A program made the translations under genes and the position numbers. DNA of 64,000 nucleotides from Tannerellaceae bacterium (GTDB lineage: Bacteria; Bacteroidota; Bacteroidia; Bacteroidales; Tannerellaceae), in the NCBI GenBank assembly GCA_021201295.1, contig JAJQFE010000023.1, positions 1 to 64,000 of the forward strand, in the 5' to 3' direction. Shown piece after piece: positions 47,602-56,913 of the stretch (the stretch's first letter is position 1; the number at the start of each line of letters is the position of its first letter). The notes beneath the pieces are model-generated. The model was given only the letters and a program-made list of their open reading frames with translations. It made no database searches and was not told where the DNA came from.

Positions 47602-48156
47602 ATGATGCGACAGTATACAGAAGATGAGCTTATTGAGCGCTTGCGCGACCCTGCCGCACAAAGAGGTGCTTTTGCGCAGGTAGTAAGTATGTATAGTGAG
47701 AAGTTATATTGGCATATTCGTAAAATGGTTTTGAATCATGATGATGCAAATGACTTGTTACAAAATACTTTTTTGAAGGCCTGGATTAATCTGGATTATT
47801 TCCGGGGAGATGCCAAGCTCTCTGCCTGGTTGTATAAAATAGCGATCAATGAATGTATTACTTTTTTAAATAAACAGCGAAACCAGAATAATGTCTCTAT
47901 TGACGACACGGATGTCTTTTTGATTGAACGGCTGAAAGGAGATGATTATCTTGATGGAGATGAAGCACAAACCCGTTTGCAGCAGGCTATTCTGACACTT
48001 CCGGAGAAACAGCGCCTGGTCTTTAATATGAAATATTTTGATAGAATGAAATATGGTGATATGTCCGAAATTTTAGGAACTTCAGTCGGAGCTCTGAAAG
48101 CTTCTTATCATCATGCAGTAAAAAAAGTCGAAGAGTTTTTAACAAGAGATCTTTAA
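47602..48156 (+). CDS. ECF-type RNA polymerase sigma factor
   Basis: This 184-residue protein has sigma region 2 (VSMYSEKLYWHIRKMVLNHD, DLLQNTFLKAWINLDYFRGD) and region 4 (LTLPEKQRLVFNMKYFDRM, GTSVGALKASYHHAVKKV). The start may be the ATG at 47602 or 47605. The gene at 48203, 46 bp downstream, encodes a small membrane protein that could be its anti-sigma partner. The stimulus and targets are unknown. It is divergent from the broken ZIP gene. Confidence 0.93.
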   Translation: MMRQYTEDELIERLRDPAAQRGAFAQVVSMYSEKLYWHIRKMVLNHDDANDLLQNTFLKAWINLDYFRGDAKLSAWLYKIAINECITFLNKQRNQNNVSIDDTDVFLIERLKGDDYLDGDEAQTRLQQAILTLPEKQRLVFNMKYFDRMKYGDMSEILGTSVGALKASYHHAVKKVEEFLTRDL

Positions 48157-48202
48157 ACCTTTCTTTGATGTCATAGTCAAATGAGGTATAAGAGCACAAA
48201 AT

Positions 48203-48595
48203 ATGAAAAAAGAACTAAATAGTCTTAAAGAGATAAAGAAGGAAAATCCTTTTCGTGTACCTGATGGATACATGGAAGGCCTGACGTCTCAGATCATGAG
48301 TCAGCTTCCTGAAAAATCTATTAAAGAAGCCAAACAAGTCTCTTTACTGGAACGTGTTCGTCCATGGCTATATATGGCAGGCATGTTTGCAGGGTTAGGA
48401 TTGTTCTTTAATGTAATCGTTGGGACAGGAAAATCTGAGAAGGAATATTCAACTGATCCTTTATTAGTAAAAAATGAAATTTCTGCTGAAACTTTAGAGG
48501 CTTTACGGTCTATGGAGAACGAAGAATATCTGGAATATATTGAAGCACAATATACCGATTATCTTTTGGCGGAAGAGTGGATAGATCTTGATTAA
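48203..48595 (+). CDS. Small membrane protein, possible anti-sigma factor
   Basis: This 130-residue protein has a charged N-terminus with the short motif ENPFRVPDGYMEGL near residues 13-26, one membrane segment (WLYMAGMFAGLGLFFNVIVG, about 55-74) and an acidic C-terminal part (ENEEYLEYIEAQYTDYLLAE). The PF..PDGY motif and single helix are common in small proteins downstream of ECF sigma genes in this phylum. A role in holding the sigma factor is inferred from position only. Confidence 0.75.
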   Translation: MKKELNSLKEIKKENPFRVPDGYMEGLTSQIMSQLPEKSIKEAKQVSLLERVRPWLYMAGMFAGLGLFFNVIVGTGKSEKEYSTDPLLVKNEISAETLEALRSMENEEYLEYIEAQYTDYLLAEEWIDLD

Positions 48596-48607
48596 AGAGT
48601 AATAATT

Positions 48608-49122
48608 ATGAACTTGTCAGTATATTTTTGTGATAAATTTTGTGTAAGTAAATTTTTTTTATTACATTTGTCACGTTGATAACCTTTTTTCCTTTTTCAG
48701 CTATAGGGCAGGAAGCAGAAGGAAATCAGGTTAATAAACGTTTTGACAGAGAATTCTTTCTCGTAAAAAGGAGCGCATATATTACAGCAGAGCTGGGTCT
48801 TACTCCAGAAGAAGCAGCTGCATTTATTCTTCTTTGTGAGGAATTGCAACAAAAGAAATTTGAAGTAGGCCAAACATGCCGTAAGCTAACAAAGGATGTG
48901 CGTGATATGAGTAAACCAACAGATTCCGATTATACGAAAGTTATAGACGAATGTCTGGACGTTAATCTCAAAGAAGCTAAATTAGAGCAGGAATATTACG
49001 AGAAATTTAAAGAGGTTCTACCTCCTGCAAAACTTTATAAATATAAACAGGCAGAATATAAATTTGCACGTGAATTTATGAAGCATTCAGGTGAAAGAAA
49101 AGTTGAAAACAGAAATAAATAA
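48608..49122 (+). CDS. Exported Spy/CpxP-like protein; start region disputed by a T8 run
   Basis: The clean frame from 48676 (TTG) begins ITFFPFSAIGQEAEGNQVNK, the end of a signal peptide, and continues about 130 residues of charged helical sequence (LGLTPEEAAAFILLCEELQQ ... YKQAEYKFAREFM), in the style of Spy/CpxP periplasmic proteins. A TTG-started signal peptide of ten residues would be too short. The ATG at 48608 in another frame supplies MNLSVYFCDKFCVSKFF, and the two join at the T8 run 48653-48660 if one T is added. The gene is thus either frameshifted or starts at a non-standard codon. It is third in the sigma-factor operon. The given span covers both options. Confidence 0.55.
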
Positions 49123-49230
49123 AATATTATCATTATTTGTGTTTTTGTTTAGATTTAGTTTTGGCGTTTAAGTTAAGGGAGGGGTGGCGACGTGATGTCG
49201 GTTCCCCTTTTGTTTTTTCTTTAAATAATA

Positions 49231-49277
49231 CCGGTAAAGAAGTCATTGGTATTACCGGCAATTATTCTTTTTTTATT
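49231..49277 (+). terminator. Candidate terminator of the sigma-factor operon
   Basis: A 7-bp GC-containing stem CCGGTAA/TTACCGG with a 14-base loop, then CAATTATTCTTTTTTTATTT. The T-run starts about 9 bp after the stem. Confidence 0.5.
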
Positions 49278-49413
49278 TTACGAATCAACCTTTAAAGAAT
49301 AGCTAACTTTTTGGAAAAGGATGCACCCTTTTTGTCGATGTTCTTATTTGACAAAAACAAGAGCCGATATCTTCTTAAATAGGTATATACGCATATAAAT
49401 CAGAATCATTTTT

Positions 49414-49429
49414 TACCTACATGTAGGTA
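49414..49429. promoter_or_regulatory. Perfect 16-bp palindrome upstream of enolase
   Basis: TACCTACATGTAGGTA is its own reverse complement and lies 105 bp before the eno start. This is the size of a dimeric repressor or activator site. No family can be named. Confidence 0.55.
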
Positions 49430-49455
49430 TTTTGCTTTGAAGTAGGATACTTTAA

Positions 49456-50820
<1,365 letters not shown>

Positions 50821-50841
50821 AAAAAGAATAATTGGCTTATT

Positions 50842-50873
50842 AAAAGGTCTGCCCAAATGGGTAGACCTTTTTT
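50842..50873 (+). terminator. Terminator after enolase
   Basis: AAAAGGTCTGCCC pairs with GGGTAGACCTTTT with one internal mismatch, followed by a T-run. Confidence 0.85.
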
Positions 50874-50962
50874 CTTTATGTACATCTACTATATAAAAAG
50901 CATGAAAGGCCTACTAACCAATAGCCGGCCTTCCCCTGAATGAATAGAACTATTATTGTTCT

Positions 50963-51304
50963 TTAATGAGAGAGTGAATGTTTTACTTCTTGTGTTGAAA
51001 CAGAAAAATCATTGTTTGTATATAGTTTTTTTAGTACTAATTCTCCTATATTACGGGCACTGGCTTCATTCGGAAAAGCCATGACCGTATCAATTGCAGA
51101 AACAGTGGGTTGGTAAATTATTACCTTTCCTCCCAGAACGATCTGGTAGCCCCAACCGTCCTCCAATTGAAAAATTTGCAACTCCAGTTGCTGGCCGTCC
51201 GGAGTCCCCATTTCTTCGAAACGGATGATAAAAAGTAAAATCAACATAGGTATAAACAGTAGACCTAACAGGATCTTCCTATCTTTAATAGTCATCATCA
51301 TCAT
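50963..51304 (-). CDS. DUF4907 family protein
   Basis: This 113-residue protein has an N-terminal membrane segment (LGLLFIPMLILLFIIRF) and a small periplasmic domain with LEDGWGYQIVLGGKVIIYQP and FPNEASARNIGELVLKKL, typical of DUF4907. Start codons ATGATGATGATG at 51295-51304 overlap the 3' end of the Kelch gene (51285) by about 20 bp, so translation is probably coupled. DUF4907 genes recur beside Kelch and DUF4270 genes in Bacteroidota. Function unknown. Confidence 0.85.
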   Translation of the reverse strand: MMMMTIKDRKILLGLLFIPMLILLFIIRFEEMGTPDGQQLELQIFQLEDGWGYQIVLGGKVIIYQPTVSAIDTVMAFPNEASARNIGELVLKKLYTNNDFSVSTQEVKHSLSH

Positions 51305-52301
51305 ATGTATATGGATCTAATGTCCAGACATCATCAAAACGATAGGTTCCGTTTTTACCTGTGGCAACATACCCTTTGCTTCCATTTGAGAAAGATACTG
51401 CTACAGTGCGGGCTGTCCCTTTAAATTTAGCCACATTTTCCCATAGATCTGTAGACGGGTAGTATTTCCATGTGTCACTGCGTATACTGCCGCTCTCACC
51501 ACAGGTAACATAGGCACAGCCATCTATCACAAAAGCGACACGATTATATCCCACAATATTATAATCATCATCATAATCCTCATTGGAGTTATTTGCAATA
51601 TCCCGTAACCGACTCCATCCTTCCGACGGATCAAATTTCCAGAATTCATCCAGATAGGTTCCATTATTTATTCCACATACTATATAGGCTACATCGTCAA
51701 TTACAAAACTAGTTGCATTTTGTCGTTTATTAATAGAACTATTTATTTGTACCCATGTGTTGGAATTAGGATTATATTCGAAAAAATCTTTCAAATAATT
51801 ACCGTCATATCCGCTTCCGATATATCCTTTGCCGCCCACGGAAAAACCTACAGCTCCATATCTCGCTGTTCCCGGAAAATCAGCTTTTTTACTCCATTGA
51901 TTGGTGGAAGGATCATATTCCCAAAAATCTGCTAAATATCCGAAGTCTCCTTCATCCGGATTGTATCCGGTTCCTAAATAGCCTTTATCATTTATCGCAA
52001 AAGCTACGGCAGAATTTCTGGCAGGTGCTTCGTCCGGTAGGGAGGCCTTTTGGGTCCAGTATCCTCCGTTCATATCATATTCCCATAAGTCCTTCAGGCG
52101 GTCTTTATTATCTCCCTGAAATCCGCAAACGATATATCCTTTATTGCCAATAGTAAAACTGGACGCATCACTTCTGGCCAGTCCGTCCAGGTCTGATACA
52201 CGGGTCCATAAACCAATCAGATCATCATCATCATCACTACACGCACTAAAAAGAACAGGTAATGCCACTATAAGAGTTGTTAGTAGTCTTTTTTGTATCA
52301 T
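51285..52301 (-). CDS. Kelch-repeat beta-propeller lipoprotein
   Basis: The 338-residue product starts MIQKRLLTTLIVALPVLFSA, followed directly by Cys, a lipoprotein signal. The mature chain holds about six Kelch-type repeats, each with a hydrophobic strand, a Gly pair or GYI/GYL and a W near the end (KGYIVCGFQGDNK, KGYLGTGYNPDEG, KGYIGSGYDGNYL, DDVAYIVCGINNGTY, WKFDPSEGWSRL). It ends with an Asp-rich tail. ATG at 52301 is preferred over TTG at 52334. It is followed by DUF4907 and lies divergently from DUF4270. A binding role on the cell surface is inferred from the fold. Confidence 0.88.
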   Translation of the reverse strand: MIQKRLLTTLIVALPVLFSACSDDDDDLIGLWTRVSDLDGLARSDASSFTIGNKGYIVCGFQGDNKDRLKDLWEYDMNGGYWTQKASLPDEAPARNSAVAFAINDKGYLGTGYNPDEGDFGYLADFWEYDPSTNQWSKKADFPGTARYGAVGFSVGGKGYIGSGYDGNYLKDFFEYNPNSNTWVQINSSINKRQNATSFVIDDVAYIVCGINNGTYLDEFWKFDPSEGWSRLRDIANNSNEDYDDDYNIVGYNRVAFVIDGCAYVTCGESGSIRSDTWKYYPSTDLWENVAKFKGTARTVAVSFSNGSKGYVATGKNGTYRFDDVWTLDPYTYDDDDY

Positions 52302-52583
52302 TCGTATATTTATATAAATAAAATGCCTAAACAAATTTGTGTTAGCAAATAAACAAGCCTTTTATGGATCTGACAAATTAAATCGGTCAATGGTTTTAGT
52401 TGGTCGGTGAAATCCTTGATAGGGCAGGGGAACCGGCTGATGAAAACTTCATAGATCACTAAGAGAAGAAAACAGCCATTTTACAGATAAAAAACAGGAT
52501 TTGACAGTTTACAATTGCATAGGGAATATAGATATATGTTCTTTGCTTACGAATTTTATGTATATATCACGTGATAATCGACT

Positions 52584-53903
52584 ATGTATAGATCTAACTT
52601 TATTTTTTGCTTTCTGGCTTTTTGTATATTTCTTTTTTCCTGTTATGATACGAATAATACATTCGGAGAAAAACTGGTTACCAGTGCTATCCGAAGTGTG
52701 GTTATCGATACGTCTACCGTATTGGTAACTTCTGTTGTTATTGATTCACTGGAAACTTCAGAGAAAGGAGTCGCCTTAGTGGGGCATTATACTCACCCTA
52801 TTTGGGGAACGGTTTCCGCACATTCCTATGTCGCATTTTCTCCACCAGCCTCTTATTCGACAGACGTAGATGCAAAAGTAATATTAGACTCTTTGATGTT
52901 GGAATTGGATTACCAGGGATATTTTATTGGGGACACTTTGTTTCAGCAGCAATTTAATGTGTATCAACTTATGGAAAAAATAGCTTTAAATGATAACGGG
53001 TATTTGTATAATACAAATACTGTTGCTTATAATCCTGACCGTATAGGAACCACTACTTTTTGGCCAAGACCTACCCGGAATGAAAAAGTCGAGATACGGT
53101 TGCCGGACGAGTTGGGGGAAGATCTTTTAGAACGAATTCATAATAGAGATCAATCTGTTTCGAAAGACCGGTTTGAGGATATTTTTAAAGGCATAATGAT
53201 TGAAGCGGAAAATTCAATCAATCCTGCCTTGTTTGCTTTTGGAGTAAATGATACTTCTGCCTGTATGAAAATTTATTATCATATCAGAGATGAATTAGAA
53301 AATTCTCAGGAAGTTATTCTTTCTCCTAAAAGCTCCACTCAATTTAATCATTTTGCTCACGACCGCTCCGGAACTTTATTGGAGCCCTATGTAGAAAAGA
53401 ATGTGGAAGTAGCATCTGCTTTATTAGGAAACCGGGGATTTCTATTCGGAGGTATAGGCTGGTATGCCAGGTTGGAGTTCCCTTACCTGAATAATTTGAT
53501 GCAGCAGGGAGAGGAAATAGCTATTGAGCAGGCTTATCTTAAAATATCTCCCCAGCCGGATACCTATTCAAATTTTAATGCCTTGCCGGACAGTATATTC
53601 CTGTATATTACAGATGAAAATAATGTGATCACTGATGCTGTGACAGATTATTTAGGCGAACAGGTACAAAGTGCGACACTGATAGAAGACGATACGTTCA
53701 GAGAAAATACCTATTATTATTTTGATGTCACCAGTTTTATGCAACAGGAATTAGGGGCATTTGGGATGTATAAACATTCCCTCCAACTAGTTTTTAGTAG
53801 TAATGACTATACCAACACATTTAGAAACCTGACGTTTAGTGACCAAAACGGCTCTTCCCCTATCACCTTACAAATAATCTACAAGATATATGAAAGTTAT
53901 TAA
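52584..53903 (+). CDS. DUF4270 family lipoprotein
   Basis: The 439-residue protein has a type II signal (FLAFCIFLFSCYDTNNTFG). The DUF4270 body is rich in beta strands, for example ALVGHYTHPIWGTVSAHSYV, KVILDSLMLELDYQGYF, GIMIEAENSINPALFAFGVN and YYFDVTSFMQQELGAF. DUF4270 proteins are conserved in Bacteroidota and often sit with Kelch/DUF4907 genes. They may be surface lipoproteins. Its stop overlaps the downstream outer-membrane protein start by 14 bp. Confidence 0.85.
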   Translation: MYRSNFIFCFLAFCIFLFSCYDTNNTFGEKLVTSAIRSVVIDTSTVLVTSVVIDSLETSEKGVALVGHYTHPIWGTVSAHSYVAFSPPASYSTDVDAKVILDSLMLELDYQGYFIGDTLFQQQFNVYQLMEKIALNDNGYLYNTNTVAYNPDRIGTTTFWPRPTRNEKVEIRLPDELGEDLLERIHNRDQSVSKDRFEDIFKGIMIEAENSINPALFAFGVNDTSACMKIYYHIRDELENSQEVILSPKSSTQFNHFAHDRSGTLLEPYVEKNVEVASALLGNRGFLFGGIGWYARLEFPYLNNLMQQGEEIAIEQAYLKISPQPDTYSNFNALPDSIFLYITDENNVITDAVTDYLGEQVQSATLIEDDTFRENTYYYFDVTSFMQQELGAFGMYKHSLQLVFSSNDYTNTFRNLTFSDQNGSSPITLQIIYKIYESY

Positions 53904-55092
53904 TTACATATTCCTTTTGCTGTTTGTAACCTGCCGGATGGGAATAGGGCAAAATGTAATGACCTCTTCTCCTTATTCTATGTTTGGGTTAGGAGAGGTT
54001 TCCTCTGGGTTATATGGGCAGAATGCAGCTATGGGAGGTGTTTCCTATGGGATGCGGGATAAATTTTTGGTAAATATAGAGAATCCGGCAGGATTAACCG
54101 GATTGGATTCCATGAAATTATTTGCTGAAACTTCTGCTTTTATTAAAAGTGAACATTATACTTCCAAAGGTAGTTCGAACAATGCGTTTACCGGGAATGT
54201 CTCAGCTTTTTTATTAGGAGGACGACTCATGCCCAGATGGTATATGGCTGTCGGGCTTTCTCCTTATACTTCAGTCGGTTATTATTTTAAATCCAGTCAG
54301 ACGTTGGAAGGAACCGCCAATTCCACTTCTACCAGCCTTTTTCAGGGAGACGGAGGATTATCAAAGGTATCTTTGAGTAACGGATTTTTACTGACTAAAA
54401 ATTTATCAATAGGAGTCAATGTGAGTTATATTTTTGGTAATCTGTATCAAACAGAAACACAGGATGCCATGATCATTAAACAGCAAATGTATACTCAAAT
54501 GATTTACCCAGATTTTGGTCTTCAGTATGAGCGGGCTTTAGATAAAGAAGTCGTATTGACAGTAGGAGCCGTATATGGTTATAAACAGAAACTAAAACTG
54601 GATAACACTATTACTGTGACTACTACTTCTACAAGTAATGAATATACTCAAAGAAAAGTGACTCAATATTTACCTCAGTATATAGGAGCCGGCGGTTCAT
54701 TAGCCTATAAAAGATGGGTATATGCGTTAGATTATACCTTCTACGAGTATAGCGCCTGGAGTTCCGGGGATCAGATTAAGTTTACAGATTCGCATGAAGT
54801 AAAGGCGGGAATATCCTTTTTACCTGAAAACCTGAGTTATAGTAAATTCATTAAAAAAATAATTTATAAAGCCGGTGTAAATATTTCTACACCTTATTAC
54901 AAAATAAGTGGACAGACCGAAATTAACTGGCGCGCAAATGCCGGATTTAGTTTTCCCATTGCCAATGGCTATCTTCATACCGGATTTTTTTATGACCATT
55001 TAGATATAAGTAGAAATACCTTGCAACGGGACTTAATAGGATTAACCGTGTCCTATACGTTAGGTGAACGGTTCCATCGGGTTAAATTATAA
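53890..55092 (+). CDS. Outer membrane beta-barrel protein (OmpP1/FadL-like)
   Basis: This 400-residue protein begins with a signal peptide (FVTCRMGIGQNVMTSSPYS). Features such as YSMFGLGEVSSGLYGQNAAM, MGGVSYGMRDKFLVNIENPA and LSIGVNVSYIFGNLYQTETQ fit the FadL/OmpP1-like barrels common in Bacteroidota. The C-terminus ends LIGLTVSYTLGERFHRVKL. It overlaps DUF4270 by 14 bp, so the two proteins are likely made together and may interact. Transport substrate unknown. Confidence 0.8.
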   Translation: MKVINYIFLLLFVTCRMGIGQNVMTSSPYSMFGLGEVSSGLYGQNAAMGGVSYGMRDKFLVNIENPAGLTGLDSMKLFAETSAFIKSEHYTSKGSSNNAFTGNVSAFLLGGRLMPRWYMAVGLSPYTSVGYYFKSSQTLEGTANSTSTSLFQGDGGLSKVSLSNGFLLTKNLSIGVNVSYIFGNLYQTETQDAMIIKQQMYTQMIYPDFGLQYERALDKEVVLTVGAVYGYKQKLKLDNTITVTTTSTSNEYTQRKVTQYLPQYIGAGGSLAYKRWVYALDYTFYEYSAWSSGDQIKFTDSHEVKAGISFLPENLSYSKFIKKIIYKAGVNISTPYYKISGQTEINWRANAGFSFPIANGYLHTGFFYDHLDISRNTLQRDLIGLTVSYTLGERFHRVKL

Positions 55093-55119
55093 ACCTGGTT
55101 ATAAAAATTTATGTACTAT

Positions 55120-55168
55120 CAGGAAACCAGCTATCTTTTGTTGAAAGAATAGCTGGTTTCCTGTTTTT
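55120..55168 (+). terminator. Strong terminator after the outer membrane protein gene
   Basis: CAGGAAACCAGCTAT (55120-55134) pairs with ATAGCTGGTTTCCTG (55149-55163), followed by five T. The 15-bp stem is perfect. Confidence 0.93.
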
Positions 55169-55262
55169 ATATTAATAAAAAACGGTAGGTCATAATCCGA
55201 AGAATGTGGAGTGTGGATATAAAATAAAAAAGCTATCTGTCATACAGATAGCTATATCCATG

Positions 55263-55337
55263 TGGGCGTTGACGGATTCGAACCGCCGACCCTCTGCTTG
55301 TAAGGCAGATGCTCTGAACCAGCTGAGCTAAACGCCC
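55263..55337 (-). tRNA. tRNA-Val (TAC anticodon)
   Basis: On the minus strand, acceptor GGGCGTT pairs with AACGCCC. The anticodon arm TCTGC-CTTACAA-GCAGA gives TAC (codon GUA), and the T arm is CGGCGG-TTCGAAT-CCGTC with a wobble. Discriminator A; CCA is not encoded. Confidence 0.96.
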
Positions 55338-55480
55338 GAAAATTGTTAAAAACAGTGTTTTTATTTGTCCTAATCTCTCTTAAGACGGTGCAAAGATAGT
55401 GCTTATTTAAATATCTGCAAACTTTTCAAGGGAAAAATAAAAAACTTTTCCTTATGTACCTTTTTTCCAGAGAAATGCAT

Positions 55481-55488
55481 TACCTTTG
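55481..55488 (+). promoter_or_regulatory. Candidate promoter -7 element for purB
   Basis: TACCTTTG lies 21 bp before the start at 55510 and matches TAnnTTTG. Confidence 0.55.
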
Positions 55489-55509
55489 TAATCTGAATTA
55501 ATAATAGGT

Positions 55510-56853
55510 ATGGCATTATCAACTTTAACAGCCATTTCACCCGTTGACGGGAGATACAGAAACAAAGCGGAAGGGTTAGCAGCATATTTTTCAGAATATG
55601 CTTTGATTAAATACAGAGTGAAGGTTGAGATAGAATATTTTATTACACTGGCCGAATTTTTACCTCAATTACAATCTCTGATGACTCTGGCTAATAAAGC
55701 GTCCTTACGCAGGATCTATGAAGATTTTTCTATAGATGATGCAGTACGGATTAAAGAGATTGAAGGAGTGACTAACCATGATGTGAAAGCTGTTGAGTAT
55801 TTTATTAAAGAAAAATTTGATTTACTTTCCTTAGAAGACTATAAAGAATTTATCCATTTTGGACTGACCTCCCAGGATATTAATAACACCTCCATTCCTC
55901 TTTCTCTGAAAGATGCTATGGAAACTGTATATTATCCGGGGCTGGAAGAGGTGATCCATATCCTGAAAAGATATGCGGAAGAATGGAAAGAGATACCTAT
56001 GCTTGCCAAAACGCATGGACAGCCAGCTTCACCTACCCGGTTAGGGAAAGAAATAATGGTGTTTGTTTATAGGCTGGAACAACAACTAGGATTAGTAAAA
56101 TCTATTCCAGTTTCTGCTAAATTCGGAGGTGCCACAGGAAATTTTAATGCCCATATAATTTCCTATCCTGATTATGACTGGAAGACTTTCGGAAATCGGT
56201 TTGTGAATGATGTGTTGGGGTTAAATCGTGAAGAATATACCACCCAGATATCTAACTATGATAATTTAGCGGCCATCTTTGATGGGATGAAACGAATCAA
56301 TACTATTTTAATTGATTTAAACCGTGATTTCTGGCAATATATTTCTATGAAATATTTCAAACAGAAGATCAAAGCCGGGGAAGTGGGATCCTCTGCTATG
56401 CCACACAAAGTAAATCCGATTGATTTTGAAAATGCGGAAGGAAATCTGGGGATTGCTAATGCTATTTTAGAACATTTATCAGCAAAACTACCCATATCAC
56501 GCTTACAACGAGACCTGACTGATTCAACTGTTTTACGGAATATAGGAGTACCTATGGCACATATAGAAATCTCCTTTAAAAGTTTAACAAAAGGCTTAGG
56601 GAAACTGTTGTTAAATGAGAAAGCTTTATTCCGGGATCTGGATGAGTGTTGGGCAGTAGTTGCCGAAGGAATACAGACCATTTTACGTCGGGAGGGATAT
56701 CCGAAACCTTATGAAGCATTGAAAGCTTTGACCCGGACAAATGAGGAGATAACTGAAAAATCCATTTGTGAGTTTATTGATACTTTACAGGTAAGTGAGA
56801 AAGTAAAAGCAGAATTAAAGGCGATTTCGCCGCATAATTATATAGGTATTTAG
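55510..56853 (+). CDS. purB: Adenylosuccinate lyase
   Basis: This 447-residue enzyme splits fumarate from SAICAR and from adenylosuccinate in purine synthesis. It opens TLTAISPVDGRYRNKAEGLA and contains FGLTSQDINNTS (substrate loop), MLAKTHGQPASPTRLGKEIM, the signature loop GSSAMPHKVNPIDFENAEGN with the catalytic Ser, and SRLQRDLTDSTVLRNIGVP. Length and motifs fit the fumarase/aspartase superfamily member. It is monocistronic with a promoter just upstream. Confidence 0.96.
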   Translation: MALSTLTAISPVDGRYRNKAEGLAAYFSEYALIKYRVKVEIEYFITLAEFLPQLQSLMTLANKASLRRIYEDFSIDDAVRIKEIEGVTNHDVKAVEYFIKEKFDLLSLEDYKEFIHFGLTSQDINNTSIPLSLKDAMETVYYPGLEEVIHILKRYAEEWKEIPMLAKTHGQPASPTRLGKEIMVFVYRLEQQLGLVKSIPVSAKFGGATGNFNAHIISYPDYDWKTFGNRFVNDVLGLNREEYTTQISNYDNLAAIFDGMKRINTILIDLNRDFWQYISMKYFKQKIKAGEVGSSAMPHKVNPIDFENAEGNLGIANAILEHLSAKLPISRLQRDLTDSTVLRNIGVPMAHIEISFKSLTKGLGKLLLNEKALFRDLDECWAVVAEGIQTILRREGYPKPYEALKALTRTNEEITEKSICEFIDTLQVSEKVKAELKAISPHNYIGI

Positions 56854-56913
56854 AGATAATAAGGTGTGGCCGTGAGGTCACAAAGTCGTTAATTTTTTTA
56901 TTAATTTACAGTA

